The translations under genes and the position numbers were made by a program. A model generated the notes under the pieces. The model saw only the letters and a list, made by a program, of their open reading frames with translations, was not told the DNA's origin and searched no databases. A stretch of 64,000 nt of DNA from Helicostylum pulchrum (lineage: Eukaryota > Mucoromycota > Mucoromycetes > Mucorales > Mucoraceae). The stretch covers positions 372,001 through 436,000 of the forward strand of contig JAIXMO010000022.1 in the NCBI GenBank assembly GCA_025677825.1. The letters run 5' to 3'. Position 1 is the stretch's first letter. Each line of letters starts with the position of its first letter. Of this stretch, positions 1 through 10,908 are shown piece by piece.

Positions 1-2300
1 CTAGCAGAACCACATCATTACGAGTATTTGTGTCGGAACCATCCCAAATAAGAACGGATCCTACCAACCCACCACACTCTACTCTGTAATGAAAAAAAAA
101 TTACACTCAAATATGCGTCCTTAAACTGTAACAGTTTAGTGAAAACAGGCTCCCAATCAACACAATCATCATGTATTTGCTATTTACGACTTCAACAGTT
201 CGATATTCTCTCCTTACAAGAAACCAATACTTACGATTCCACCATCCCTTACATCAATATGCAATTACATTCACTTCAAACTTTTTGGACAAGATATTGT
301 GGTATAATCTCTTTTTGCTTTAATCATGTACTAACCCTACTTGATACAGATGCAATCTATGTATCAGACAGGTTTTTGCTCTATCAAATTTCTCATCCAC
401 ATGGATTTTATGAACCTTACTATATTTTAAACCTTTATGCACCAGCCGACTCTAATATACGAAGGCGAGCATTTTTCGATTCACTATTTTGTATGCTCTT
501 TCAACTTCATGCCTCTGATAAGATACCCTTAAGTCGACTAATCATCTCCTGGGATCTCAACTATAATTATAATAGAGATATTATACGGAATAATTATGCT
601 TTTAAAACTTCTACTGATTGGGTCTCGTTTCTATTAGACTCATTTTATAATTGTATGACCTTCAATGAACTGGATTCTGTACCCACCTTTCAACGCAATG
701 TCTCTATTCGATCGGTCATTGACTATATATATGCAGGTTATGATATCCAACATATGATTATTGATTCCGCTATTGAACATATAAAACCGCATTACTCTCT
801 GTCAACTTCTCTCTGGGTGATTCTCAAGTCGGTCCTGGTCTGTGGCAAGATAACCCGGCATATGCTGATAATAAATCCTTTCAGAAACTAGTACGACATA
901 AATTAGAATCTTTAATTACTGATATGTCCATTGATCTTTCACCACAATTGAAATGGGAAGCTGTTAAATCCTCAACAAAACAGGTTATCAAATCCTTTGG
1001 CATTAAATATGTATCTTGGCGTGCGCTAACTCTTAGACAATTACGTAAAAAAAAATGTGTGTTATGATCCAAATCTCCTGTTGCAATACTTCAAATCATC
1101 CTACCGAAATTGATAAAATGATATATTCATTACAACAAGAACTTGTAGATGTTTCCAAATTGAAAGCAGGAGCCATTTGGGGAGATAATGGTGAACGCTC
1201 AGCTAGATATCTTAAACAAATACATCAACAAAGAACTGTGCAACAATACATAGCATCACTTCAATCTGCCGCACCCATATACCCCAACGAAGAAAAACTT
1301 TGTACCAGTGATCCTGCTCCTATAAATATGTATGCACAACAATATTATCAAATACTCTATTCCGTCGATACAGTTGAACCTACTTAAATTATTAACTACT
1401 TGGATGGTATTAATTTTGATAGATTACTTCCTGCACATGAGGCTGAATCCCTGGAAGCAGAAATTTTTCTTGACGAACTGATGGCATAAATCAATAGAGC
1501 AAAAAAGAAGAATATTAACCCTGGAGTGGATGGCTTGGGTTGTCCCTTTTTAGTCCTGTTATTTAGAATGCCTTGTTTGAAACAAATAGTTCTTGATGTT
1601 TACAACGATGCTTTAAAAGGTATTATTCCTTCCTCTTGGCAAGATATACGGATGCGTCTACTTCCAAAAAAAGGCGATCTGTCTTCCTTAAAAAACTGAC
1701 GTCCAATCTCTTTAATCGATTGTGATACTAAAATATTTACTAGACTCATTACTAACGGTTAGGACCTTTGGTAAGTTCACTGCTAAACCCGTATCAAACC
1801 GGATCCGTATCAGAAAACAATTATTGGGGATAATGGCTCTCTCGATGGTCTTAGATCAAGCCAAAGGATTAGATATTCCCGGTGTAGGTCTGTAACTTGA
1901 TCAATAAAAAGCGTACGACCGCGTGCACCCAGACTATCCTCGTCAAGTGATACTCAAATCTGGTTTCTCTCCTTCTTTTGTTAAGTGTATCCGTAAATTA
2001 TTTTCAGTAATCAGCTATACATAAATATCAATGGTTTTTTTTTATTTCCTGTATTTTACCTCCCATACTGTACCAGGTAACGTCGCGTACTTGAAGATTA
2101 ACTCCTAGTAAAGGTAACAACTCAATGTCAGATATATTCGGAGCGACAGCTATCAATTTTAGGGCGAGTGACGATTATTAATGTCTCGATTCTTTCTAGA
2201 ATATGGTACTCTCTACGACTACTCAAACCTACAAAGCGATTCTTTCAACGTCTCCGATCATGTATCTATCAATTTATTTGGCAAAAAAAAACACCCTTCT
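1..2300 (+). mobile_element. Decayed LINE (non-LTR retrotransposon), 5' end outside window
   Basis: This is the relic of a non-LTR retrotransposon with an APE-type endonuclease followed by a reverse transcriptase. Positions 139-891 read through an endonuclease-like stretch with an LSLQET motif, LNLYAPA, and the C-terminal pattern FQRN..S.IDYIYAG. Positions 1055-1387 continue with the linker region that precedes the reverse transcriptase (MIYSLQQEL, GERSARYLK). Between 1490 and 2040 pieces of reverse transcriptase are readable in alternating frames: NPGVDGLG, LLPKKGDLSSLKN followed by a stop then RPISLID, and YDRVHP. The last part (2170-2290) gives the usual C-terminal pattern (LSRIWYSLRLLKP, then FIWQKKTPL). 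Stops and frameshifts occur throughout, so the copy is dead. The order of domains and these motifs match the LINE family common in Mucorales. The 3' end abuts the next gene relic at about 2300. Confidence 0.85.
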
Positions 2301-2301
2301 C

Positions 2302-3689
2302 TTAAAAAAAGAAATGATCTTTCTCTCCTGGTCCCATGGTAATAAACGTATAAACATCGTCTAACAAATCTTGTTTGGTGGCATACTTTTCATGCTCTTT
2401 ATTATCAGTAAATAGTACAACGCTTCGCTTTAGCCATAATTCTTCAGGATCTTCCACGGGATCAGCATCAATGTTCTTAAAGCAATTATAAATATGACGA
2501 AGCAAGTTCTAATAAAAACATTAGTTACTATCATTTTTTTTTAAAAAAAAAAGGAGCTCAGCCATACCTTTTCATTAAGTAACATAAGAATCCTATTTAA
2601 TTTATTTGGTAGAGGTCGATCGAAAGTACAATCTTTGAAAGATTTAAGTTCTACTAACTCTTCTGAAGAAAAATATGACACCCAGTCTGCAGTTTGCACA
2701 TCTAGGGTGTACGAATGAGCGGGGCTAATGGAACGTTTGTTAATTTCAAAATAACTAGGTATCATCTCTCAAATGCTTCTCTTTAATCTTCTGATACAGA
2801 GCTGTTTATCCAGTGTTTCGCACCAGCCTTTCCGCAATGCCTTTAGTTTCTTGTTAGAGTTCTGTTATTTTTGAAAGTGCAATGCCTTTTCTAATTTTAC
2901 TTCAGGCATGTTAATTTCCTTTTTTTTTTTCAGCCTCGGATTGTAAGTTCTGTAATTGCTTCTGGGCTTCACGTAGAATATTAGGATTTTCCAAAATCCT
3001 TTGTAAGATATCTTTTGAGTTTCAGGCAGACTTTTTCACCTAAAATACGACAGGATTTGACACCCAGTAATATCGATAACCGGTAAGCAAATTCCAAACT
3101 ATGGGGTTTTCATGGTTCGTAAAGTATAGCTATATCAAACAAAGAATTAAAGACAGCATTTTTGTTTAGACGTGCTACTTCAATGGAAAGTATGGGCTCC
3201 TTGCTGTAACCAAAGATAATAAGTTCTCCTGATAGGTTTTTGTTATCTTGATCATGATGGGCAATTAATTTTTGGCTCAAATAATCGGTATATTGAAGGA
3301 GCATCCAAATTCAAGGTATTAATGTTGGAGATGGATGTCGGTGGACACCGTTTACGAGTAAATCTGGCGTAGGTAGTGTATTGCAGAAAATCATTGGCAA
3401 ATGTACAGAAATATAATTGGTAAGGGAGTATATAATACTTTGCTTTCACGGGTAAGAATTTCTTTACAGTGTTTGTTATCAAAAGGCTAACAGAAATTTC
3501 TTAACGCGTTGCATCTAAAAATTCATCCTTCACGTCTTGTTCAAATATAACATCTTTTGAAAATATTAAATGCCTACAACTCTTTTCAACTGTCCAATTA
3601 TTTTTCTTGATACATCTTGATATATCTTTAGTACTTGATTGCTTTTCCTTTTCAGCGTCAATAGAGTTGGGAGATGAATCATCTTTCAC
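2302..3689 (-). pseudogene. Broken multi-exon hypothetical gene
   Basis: Several neighbouring minus-strand reading frames look like exons of one gene. From the 5' side: 3689-3501 (starts MKDDSSPNS) ends at an in-frame TAA, and the same frame continues to 3252 through LPYQLYFCTFANDFLQYTTYARF. A shift of frame then continues it to 3110 (LIIFGYSKEPILSIEVARLN). Further on, 2765-2575 joins 2511-2302 cleanly through an intron with GTATGG donor and TTATTAG acceptor, giving NEK-NLLRHIYNCF. One in-frame stop and at least one frameshift in the 5' part argue for a pseudogene, although unrecognised introns could explain some of it. I do not recognise the family; the 3' exons (EELWLKRSVVLFTDN) look like a lineage-specific Mucorales protein. 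It is squeezed between a dead LINE and repeats. Confidence 0.45.
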
Positions 3690-3736
3690 TGGTGTGATAT
3701 TTCGTGCTCTGCGGACGAAAACAGCCGCGGGCGTCT

Positions 3737-3870
3737 TTTATAAGGAAAATACACGCGGTATAGATTTACCTGTAGTAAATCTGTACTTGTCAAAATAAAG
3801 CAGTAGAACAGACTTTAAAATAGTGACCAAAAGGTGTGAATATATAGCATGTATATATCATTGATCGCTT
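3737..3870. repeat. Dispersed repeat segment, copy A (direct copy at 43279-43400)
   Basis: About 120 bp starting TATAAGGAAAATACAC and including CAGACTTTA and GGTGTG.ATATATAGC is found again at 43279-43400 in the same orientation, with roughly a dozen substitutions and one gap of about 11 bases. It lies just upstream of the broken minus-strand gene. The element type is not known. It does not share the orientation of the nearby inverted repeat copy, so the two are probably independent elements. The rest of 3871-4143 shows nothing else I can identify. Confidence 0.7.
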
Positions 3871-4256
3871 TACTTCATTTGGATTAATATCTCAAATCGG
3901 TAAGCTAAGTATGAATATCCTTAACAAGGTTGAAGTTGCTGCCGAACGTCGTCTTTGCAGAAGAAAACTACCGCACAAAAAAATATATTCCCATTTACCA
4001 CATGACCAACTGATCAAGCTGATGGCTAGCTGATCAAGCTGATGGCAAGATGAATGGCCCGATTAAGATAAGTGTTTATACTAAGATTTAAGACTGTTTA
4101 AGAGAGATGTGGCAATATTTTTATTATTTAAACTTTTTTTTATACAGTGCTTCCATTATCAAATCGAACTTCGTGAAAATAAAATGGAGCATTCAACCAA
4201 TTAAATTCGAACAGAGTTTGGAACACTTTTCAAACTTCAATTAGAACACGTGAAAC

Positions 4257-5142
4257 CCCAACCGGGCTTTTTCAATGCTTACTTTTATTTTTCAACCGGG
4301 CTTTTTCAATGCTTAATTTTTTATTTTATTTTTCAACCGGGCTTTTTCACTGCTTACTTTTATTTTTCAACCGGGCTTTTTCACTGCTTACTTTTATTTT
4401 TCAACCGGGCTTTTTCAATGCTTAATTTTTTATTTTATTTTTCAACCGGGCTTTTTCACTGCTTACTTTTATTTTTCAACCGGGCTTTTTCACTGCTTAC
4501 TTTTATTTTTCAACCGGGCTTTTTCACTGCTTAATTTTTTATTTATTTTTTCAACCGGGCTTTTTCACTGCTTACTTTTATTTTTCAACCGGGCTTTTTC
4601 ACTGCTTACTTTTATTTTTCAACCGGGCTTTTTCACTGCTTAATTTTTTATTTATTTTTTCAACCGGGCTTTTTCACTGCTTACTTTTATTTTTCAACCG
4701 GGCTTTTTCACTGCTTACTTTTATTTTTCAACCGGGCTTTTTCACTGCTTAATTTTTTATTTTATTTTTCAACCGGGCTTTTTCACTGCTTACTTTTATT
4801 TTTCAACCGGGCTTTTTCACTGCTTACTTTTATTTTTCAACCGGGCTTTTTCACTGCTTAATTTTTTATTTATTTTTTCAACCGGGCTTTTTCACTGCTT
4901 ACTTTTATTTTTCAACCGGGCTTTTTCACTGCTTACTTTTATTTTTCAACCGGGCTTTTTCACTGCTTACTTTTATTTTTCAACCGGGCTTTTTCACTGC
5001 TTAATTTTTTATTTATTTTTTCAACCGGGCTTTTTCACTGCTTACTTTTATTTTTTTAACCGGGCTTTTTCACTGCTTACTTTTATTTTTTCAACCGGGC
5101 TTTTTCACTGCTTACTTTTTTTTTTAACCGGGCTTTTTCACT
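4257..5142 (+). repeat. Minisatellite, 25 copies of an ACCGGGCTTTTTCACTGCTT unit
   Basis: I count 25 occurrences of the core ACCGGG followed by CTTTTTCA(C/A)TGCTTA. Spacing alternates between 34 bp (core followed by CTTTTATTTTTCA) and about 41 bp (core followed by ATTTTTTATTTATTTTTTCA or a close variant). The usual order is two or three short units then one long unit, which makes a higher-order repeat of about 110 bp. Copies are nearly identical, most variation being C/A at one site and the length of T runs, so expansion is recent or the array is homogenised. A reading frame through the array encodes only Phe-rich repeats and is an artefact of the repeat. Confidence 0.97.
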
Positions 5143-5212
5143 TTGGACGTCCAGAACAGTCTAACTGACTACAAAATCCACTTCCTTTTTTAAATTTTAC
5201 AAGTTTGTGAGA

Positions 5213-6094
5213 GCGGGACTAGGTCCTTTTTTGTAACAAGTCGACTTTTTTTAATAATGAACCCCCCTATTTTTTTCATTGTTTTTAGTAAATAAAAGCG
5301 CCTAAAAGAGAACGTAACTAATCATCCTTGTTTTTTTCACAAAGAGAGGCAGAGTGGACCTCTAAAAAATATCCTCAAAAACACAAAAGGGATTGACTCC
5401 CCAAAATGATCAAAAATTATCAAAAATGACCCACCGAAAAAAAAAAGTAGAAAAATATCAAGCAGTTTTCAATGTTTGATATTAAAGACAACATCTTAAC
5501 GACTAACGTTTACTAAATAACTATGGAAAAAGAATCAGTTCCTGACGTTTAATCGTACAAAGAAAACAGCTTATTTCGGTCACTTTAAAAATGACTTTTT
5601 TTTTTAGAAGTAATGACTAAACATTCGCTTAAAAACACGCATTTTAACAAGGATAATGGACAGACAATGATGGATTATAACACTTTGATAGTTTTTGAGC
5701 TTACCCAAGTTATTGTACAGAAACATATGCTGCGTATCTTTTTCTGCGAGTTCAAACATTAGAATCGTTTTAAAAATTGCAAAGCTATGTATTAACTAAA
5801 GTAACACATAATCAATATTTATTTCGTTATCCTCTCTCTATCAGCTTGATTATTATACCTTTGTTTTATGAGTAGCATCGATTTGATAGTACAATTTTAA
5901 AGACTAGACGCTTTTATGTTATTTATTATTATTTATTTTATTTATTTAATAGTTTTTTGAAGATGTATTCCATCCGTAAATCGAACAGTGGTAAATAGAC
6001 GTGTTAGATAGGGTGACTGAAGACATCCTGTAGAAACCCGCCCTTAAATAGAGCGTACCCTTAAATCGAACAACCGTTGAATAGAGCCTCCACT
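5213..6094. repeat. Dispersed element block, copy A (inverted copy at 43659-44566)
   Basis: This block is the reverse complement of 43659-44566. Identity is high over 5222-5740 (for example TTGGGGGGTCAATCCC and GGCAGAGTGGA are shared) and lower but collinear towards 6094. In the sense of this copy, a short frame starting MTFFLEVM at 5591 is conserved in the other copy with only a few replacements over its first 32 codons. A preceding MEKESVPDV followed by a stop is identical in both. No known domain is visible. Confidence 0.85.
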
Positions 6095-6890
6095 GTATTT
6101 GAAAGACTTTTTTAGTAATGTGATGTGTCACGAGCTATATATTATTTGTTCAAGCATATACTTATCATTGCTAATCTCAGATCGTTATTTGTTCCACTTG
6201 GCTCACCTACTTGTAATTGAGATGAAAAAAGGTTTCTTTTATCGACGATTTATACGTGTGTCGTGCAACGGCCTATTAAGAGTTTGATTACGTATATGCG
6301 AGTAAATCGTTTCTATGAATTAAGTGAACCAAGAGGGTAAGGCTGGAAATAAAACTTTGAGATTTAAGTGAGTCAAAGTAGGCAAGTGTGATGTAAGTAA
6401 GTGAGTGAGTTATATTTGAAAGATACCCAAGCCAAAATAAATGAATATCATCTATCAAAGAATTTAAAGAAATTCGATGATTAACGTTTTTTTCGCACTT
6501 TAATCAAAGCATATTTATACGCAGATTTCCCGATTATTCTTTTTTAAAAAATAATATAAAGTAACTAACAGTTATTTATAATTGTATAGATGCAGTTTTT
6601 AAAAAAAGAAGAGCTGCTGTAATATGATGCTTATGTCGAAAAAATATTTGAAATTGCGCAAATTAGTGCCCTGAGCATTGTAATACAAATAAAATGAGAT
6701 GTTTACAAATAATTCCTGATTCTCTCTCTTTTTCTTTTTGATTTTTTTTTCAATAAATGAAATCCTTTATATTTAGTAAAATTAAAGAAAATAAAGGTAC
6801 AGAAAATAAAAACGAAAAATAGCGAGAGAGAGAAAAAAAAAACTTAATGGCTACATAAATTAAGATTACTTAGAGTTCTCTTCTCTTTAA
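6095..6890. other. Intergenic, no recognisable gene
   Basis: AT-rich sequence upstream of the SEL1-repeat gene. It contains pyrimidine tracts near 6720-6750 and a GAGAGAGA tract near 6820, typical of fungal promoters. Short open frames here have no coding features. Confidence 0.6.
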
Positions 6891-7952
6891 GTGAATACTT
6901 TAAGTTTACAAAAACTTGCTGAGGATGGTAACAGCGAAGCACAATATAAACTAGGCTTTAAGCTCTATACAGACCACGACTACACTACAGCATTTGATTG
7001 GTTTATGAAGGCCTCTGAAAACGGTCATGGAGCAGCCCAAAACCAGCTTGGTTTAGCTTATCAAAACGGATTAGGCATACCTCAAGATGATCAACATGCA
7101 GTCGAATGGTTTACGGAATCCGCTACAGTAAACAATAATCCCGACGCACAATTTAATCTTGGAAGCTTTTATTATTATGGTCGATGTGGTGTTACGCAAG
7201 ACTATAATATGGCGTATCAATGGTTTTTAAAGGCTTCAGAAAATGGTAACCATCATGCTCAAAATTCAATCGGGTTCTTATATCAAAGAGGATGGGGTGT
7301 ACAGCAAGATTACCACCTGGCTTTAAAATGGTTTCAAAAGGCAGCTCTTAGTCATAACGCCAATGCTCAAAATCAAATTGGGGTGTTTTATAAAAAGGGG
7401 TACGGGGTTAAGACCAATCATCGTACTGCTTTTGAATGGTACGCAAAATCAGCTAAAAACGGTAGCACGGCCGGCCAGTGTAACCTTGCTTGGATGTATT
7501 ATGATGGTACTGGCACAAGACAGGATTACAGCAAGGCCGTCACTTGGTTTTTAAAGGCGGCGGAAAGAGGCAGTGTAGATTCTCAGTATCAAATTGGGGT
7601 CATGTATTTTAACGGGTACGGCGTAGAAAAGAGTGATAAGGCGGCATTAGAGTATCTTTATATGGCGTTGAGAAATGGTAGTCCTGTAGCTCAAAATTAT
7701 ATTGATTTGATATCTGGCTCTGTGGATAATGAAAAAACTCAAGTAGCAGATCGACCACCGCCTGTACCTGTACACCATCGCAATTCTTCGCTAGGATTAA
7801 ATTCGTATTCTGTACGTAAGAAATCTGGTTCGTCAAGTGTGCATAATAATAGTAGTAATTCAAACATTAGCGTCCCTTTCTATGGGTCTAAAAGTGCAAC
7901 AACTAGTATAAGCGACGTTGGGAATTTGAATGGTGTCTATGCATCTAAATAA
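6891..7952 (+). CDS. SEL1-like repeat protein
   Basis: A single-exon 353-residue protein made almost entirely of about seven SEL1-like (TPR-related) repeats between residues 8 and 270. Each has the pattern A..G...AQ..LG..Y..G.G...D...A..WF.KAAE.G. The alpha-alpha repeats form a solenoid that acts as a protein-binding scaffold. In fungi such proteins include Chs4/Skt5-type chitin synthase activators and ER-associated degradation adaptors, but no specific partner can be read here. The last 80 residues are Ser/Asn-rich with PPPVPVH and no CaaX box, so it is not a clear Chs4. The ATG is the first in frame after stops. SEL1 proteins are strongly expanded in Mucoromycota, so the family call is firm and the exact role is open. 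Confidence 0.9.
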   Translation: MNTLSLQKLAEDGNSEAQYKLGFKLYTDHDYTTAFDWFMKASENGHGAAQNQLGLAYQNGLGIPQDDQHAVEWFTESATVNNNPDAQFNLGSFYYYGRCGVTQDYNMAYQWFLKASENGNHHAQNSIGFLYQRGWGVQQDYHLALKWFQKAALSHNANAQNQIGVFYKKGYGVKTNHRTAFEWYAKSAKNGSTAGQCNLAWMYYDGTGTRQDYSKAVTWFLKAAERGSVDSQYQIGVMYFNGYGVEKSDKAALEYLYMALRNGSPVAQNYIDLISGSVDNEKTQVADRPPPVPVHHRNSSLGLNSYSVRKKSGSSSVHNNSSNSNISVPFYGSKSATTSISDVGNLNGVYASK

Positions 7953-8701
7953 ACTTTTTATAAGGACGATCCTTTCAAATCATCTGCCGAAATATATATT
8001 TTTTTCTTTTATAAAGTTATTTGGTACTTGTAATACGAAGGGACTGTTACTCTCCTAATGTCTGTACAATAAGCATGTCTATTTTTTTAAAATATGTAGT
8101 AATATTTGTTAACGATGCAAAATAATACTAGAATCCCAATCCACAACGTGTACACAAAAGCTAAAAAAAAAAAAAATAGCTGTATTAATAATTGAGATTT
8201 GCACGCAAAATAAAAATAAAATACGTAATTAAATAAATAAATAGGCAGCTATCATTTGTGCGTTTCGTATAATATCATTTTCTAGACTTTGGCCCGTTTT
8301 AATGTCAATTGACAGCAGGCTATTGTTTCAATTAATTCGAGTTTAACTCTCTATAATAGAATATAACAATATAATAGAGAGAGAGAGGCAATTTACACGT
8401 GGCTTTCTTTACCTTGTGATAGATGCACATAAATCTACAATAAGCAGAAACTAAAAAGTTCCCTGCTTTTTTTTGACAAGCTCAAGACAACAACCTTCTT
8501 TTCATTTTTTTTTTTTTAGGTTTTAAAATGAGACAATTTCAAGTGTAGTTAATAAAAAAGAACTCATATATGCTAGTATGTCGAATCTTATAAATCCTTA
8601 TTGAGTTATTTTTTTTTTGTACTAGGTAAAATAAGTTTTTGTTTGTTTTTATTTTTCAGTTTGTCATCTGGCTATTTTATGAGGCACAGCCGAGTTTCGT
8701 G
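7953..8701. other. Intergenic region
   Basis: AT-rich spacer between the SEL1-repeat gene and the Tyr-rich protein gene. It has a GAGAGAGAG tract near 8378 and long T runs near 8500 and 8600. No gene is evident. Confidence 0.6.
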
Positions 8702-8710
8702 TATAAAAGG
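8702..8710 (+). promoter_or_regulatory. TATA box of the Tyr-rich protein gene
   Basis: TATAAAAGG lies about 100 bp upstream of the ATG at 8803, in a less AT-rich patch than its surroundings. It fits a strong, regulated core promoter. Confidence 0.5.
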
Positions 8711-8802
8711 AGAGAGGATGGGTTCAAATAACGCTGAGCTATCGATCATAAAAAAACAGTTTTATACCTTCTTTTCTATTTTTAAATTATTTTTATATTT
8801 AC

Positions 8803-9248
8803 ATGGGAAATAACCTAAGCGCAGAATATAATCCTTATACTGGAAAGTACGAGTATAATAATACAGGTTATCAAAGCGAGGTAATAGGTAAAGAAAAGAC
8901 TAAAACTCTAGGGTATTTACTCTCTTTTTTTATTTCGTCTAGTATGATATGTATAACCGTCGAATGTATTCATCAGCCTATAATTCCTATTACCCTTCTA
9001 TGGGATATGGCCAACAAACACCAAATTATTATAGTTCCTATGGACAGCAACAGTATTACCCATCAGCGTATCAGTCCCCTTATAACTCGGTAGGATATGG
9101 AGGATATGGAGCGATGGGATACCAGCAAGCGGCTTATGGTGGATACAATACCACACCGCAGTATGTTTCATCCATGTATGGCTCACCTGCTGTCTATGGA
9201 TCCTACAACAGCTATTACCCTTATAATGTACAAAGACCTTATATGTAA
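8803..9248 (+). CDS. Small Tyr/Gly/Gln-rich protein with possible N-myristoylation signal
   Basis: Two exons, 8803-8880 and 8943-9248, joined across a 62-nt intron (GTAATAGG...GTCTAG), give a 127-residue protein. The N-terminus MGNNLSAEY fits the MGxxxS pattern of N-myristoylated proteins. The remainder is low complexity, rich in Tyr, Gly, Gln, Ser and Pro (repeats such as YYPSMGYGQQ, GGYGAMGYQQ), with no domain or membrane segment. Such composition is typical of prion-like or wall/membrane-associated sticky proteins. I do not recognise a named family. A TATA box sits about 100 bp upstream. The splice is supported by phase-0 joining and by the uniform composition on both sides. The myristoylation idea is inference from the motif. 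Confidence 0.75.
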
Positions 9249-9444
9249 ATCTCTCTTACCCACACACCCACCCATACATACTACTATTTTACAGCTACTG
9301 CATTTTATACATATTTTTTATTATTAAAAAATAACTCCTTTTTTAACTTGATATTTGTTTTATTGGGTTTATGCTTTTTTTTTGTGTATGTATATAAAGG
9401 GGGTGAAAAGGTAACTATAAAAAGGAGCATTGAATATATTGTTA

Positions 9445-10609
9445 TTAATTCTGATCTTCCTTAGGTGATTTTCTTTGACGTAATAATAAATCTTCTTTAG
9501 CTACGCAAGCGTCTTGTGGATTATTATCATTATGTTCCAAAGCAGCTGTTGGTGACATGGTATGTGACACATGCCCGTCAGGACGAAATGTACGTGATTT
9601 ACGAGAAGGGTTAAACTGATGACAATGAGGGCAAGTGTATTCTATATTTGTATATGTGAGCATTTTATATTTTGGGAAATTAAAAAGAACTTACCAATCA
9701 CTTCTATTTCTTGAGGTAAAACCAGTCCGTTATGCGCGTTACAGTGATAGCAAATAAGAGCGTATTTAGTCTCAGGTCCGACGTCACCTACTAATGCATC
9801 AACTACTTTGTCATACCATTGCTGTTGTTGAGGTACAAGAGGTTTACCTTGCAATTGTGCCTGATATTGTGATGATGGTGGTGATAATTGTTGCTTCATT
9901 TGCGATTGTTTTTTCTGCTGAGCTATTATATAATATATTTACTAAGCAGCCTTTCTCTCTCTCTCTTTAAACAAACTTACCAATCATTCTTTTTTGTTGT
10001 TCCTTTTCTTCAAGCATTTTTCTTCTTTTTTGTTCATCAATTTCCTTCTTCTCTGGAGAGGAAGGGTCGTATCTTTCCAGCAAGGATTTTGTAGAGTAGT
10101 AAGCAGTCTTGTTCTTTAATTCATCTACTTTCAATTTTTGTTTTTTACGAAGAGATACTAAACTAGTTTCAATACGAGTTAATCTCTTGTTATATACCCA
10201 CTTTACTCCCTTTCTCACGTAAAGTATACTAGTTGTGCGTAAGATTAATTAATATATTTTATATTACAAGTAAAAAAAAAGCTTACCAAAATGGGCCTAA
10301 CAGAATAGGTGAGGATGTCAGAGCCATATAAGAAATTTCTTGCGATTTTTCTTTTAGTGCGTAAAGGTAGTACACGACATAGATTGCCCATAAAATTGTT
10401 GAGTACAATAGCCAAAATATGCCGATTTTACGGTCCTTTATTCGAAGTTCGGATAATTGTAGTTCTTTCTTTTGAATGTCGTCGTCTAAATGAGACAATA
10501 TTTGTTCATAGTTATTTGGGTCAACCTAAGTTTCGTTTTTTTTGAGTAAAAGCGGGATACGTTTAAAGAATTTGTATTTTACCTTGTTTTTTGAAAAGAA
10601 AGTACCCAT
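9445..10609 (-). CDS. LNP1: Lunapark-family ER three-way-junction protein
   Basis: Five exons on the minus strand (10609-10583, 10525-10287, 10228-9981, 9922-9695, 9641-9445) give 312 residues. Lunapark stabilises three-way junctions of the tubular ER network, acting with atlastin/Sey1 and reticulons. Visible features in order are: MGTFFS at the N-terminus (an N-myristoylation pattern also known in vertebrate Lunapark); a short coiled coil; two closely spaced hydrophobic segments (FWLLYSTILWAIYVVYYLYAL and the SPILLGPFCILYV region); a charged coiled coil; a Gln/Pro-rich linker; and a C-terminal zinc ribbon with two CxxC knuckles (ICYHC and CPHC, followed by NPSRKSR). This order is diagnostic for the family. 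The first exon codes for only nine residues and is required to supply the start. Confidence 0.93.
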
Positions 10610-10908
10610 ATTGAAAAAAATGGTAAAGAGAGAAAGAAACGCGGTAGAAAGTAGAGTTGCATTTTTTTTTAATAAACGACACGTCAGTTAAAAAGTAATG
10701 ATATCATGATTACTGGATTGGAATTATATATCTGCAATGACACAATTTTTTTTTTTTTAGTTTATTTCAAAGGGGAAAAGGGAATAATGGCGTTTTTTTT
10801 TTAAGAAAGAAATAAAGGCCATATATTATTAAGAAAAAAACAAATGTCTCTGTACCTTTTTTTTAAAAAAAAAGATACTAGGATGTTTGTTTGTTATTAT
10901 TGTTTTGC

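Larger units (their letters stand above)
4144..6094. mobile_element. Putative TA-flanked non-autonomous DNA element containing the minisatellite
   Basis: The left end reads TA-CAGTGCTTCCATTATC and the right end, on the opposite strand, reads TA-CAGTGGAGGCTCTATTC. Both start CAGTG next to a TA dinucleotide, and both carry ATCGAAC or TTCGATTT further inside. This is the arrangement of Tc1/mariner (pogo-like) terminal repeats with a TA target duplication. No transposase is readable inside. The similarity of the two ends beyond CAGTG is weak, so the boundaries are tentative. A related 0.9 kb block occurs inverted at 43659-44566. Confidence 0.35.

Noticed and set aside
4250..4534. Phe-rich open reading frame through the tandem repeat
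   Set aside because: It exists only because the repeat unit lacks stops in that frame and has no features of a protein beyond the repeat itself.
4257..5142. CRISPR-like array
   Set aside because: Units are contiguous with no unique spacers, and the genome is eukaryotic.
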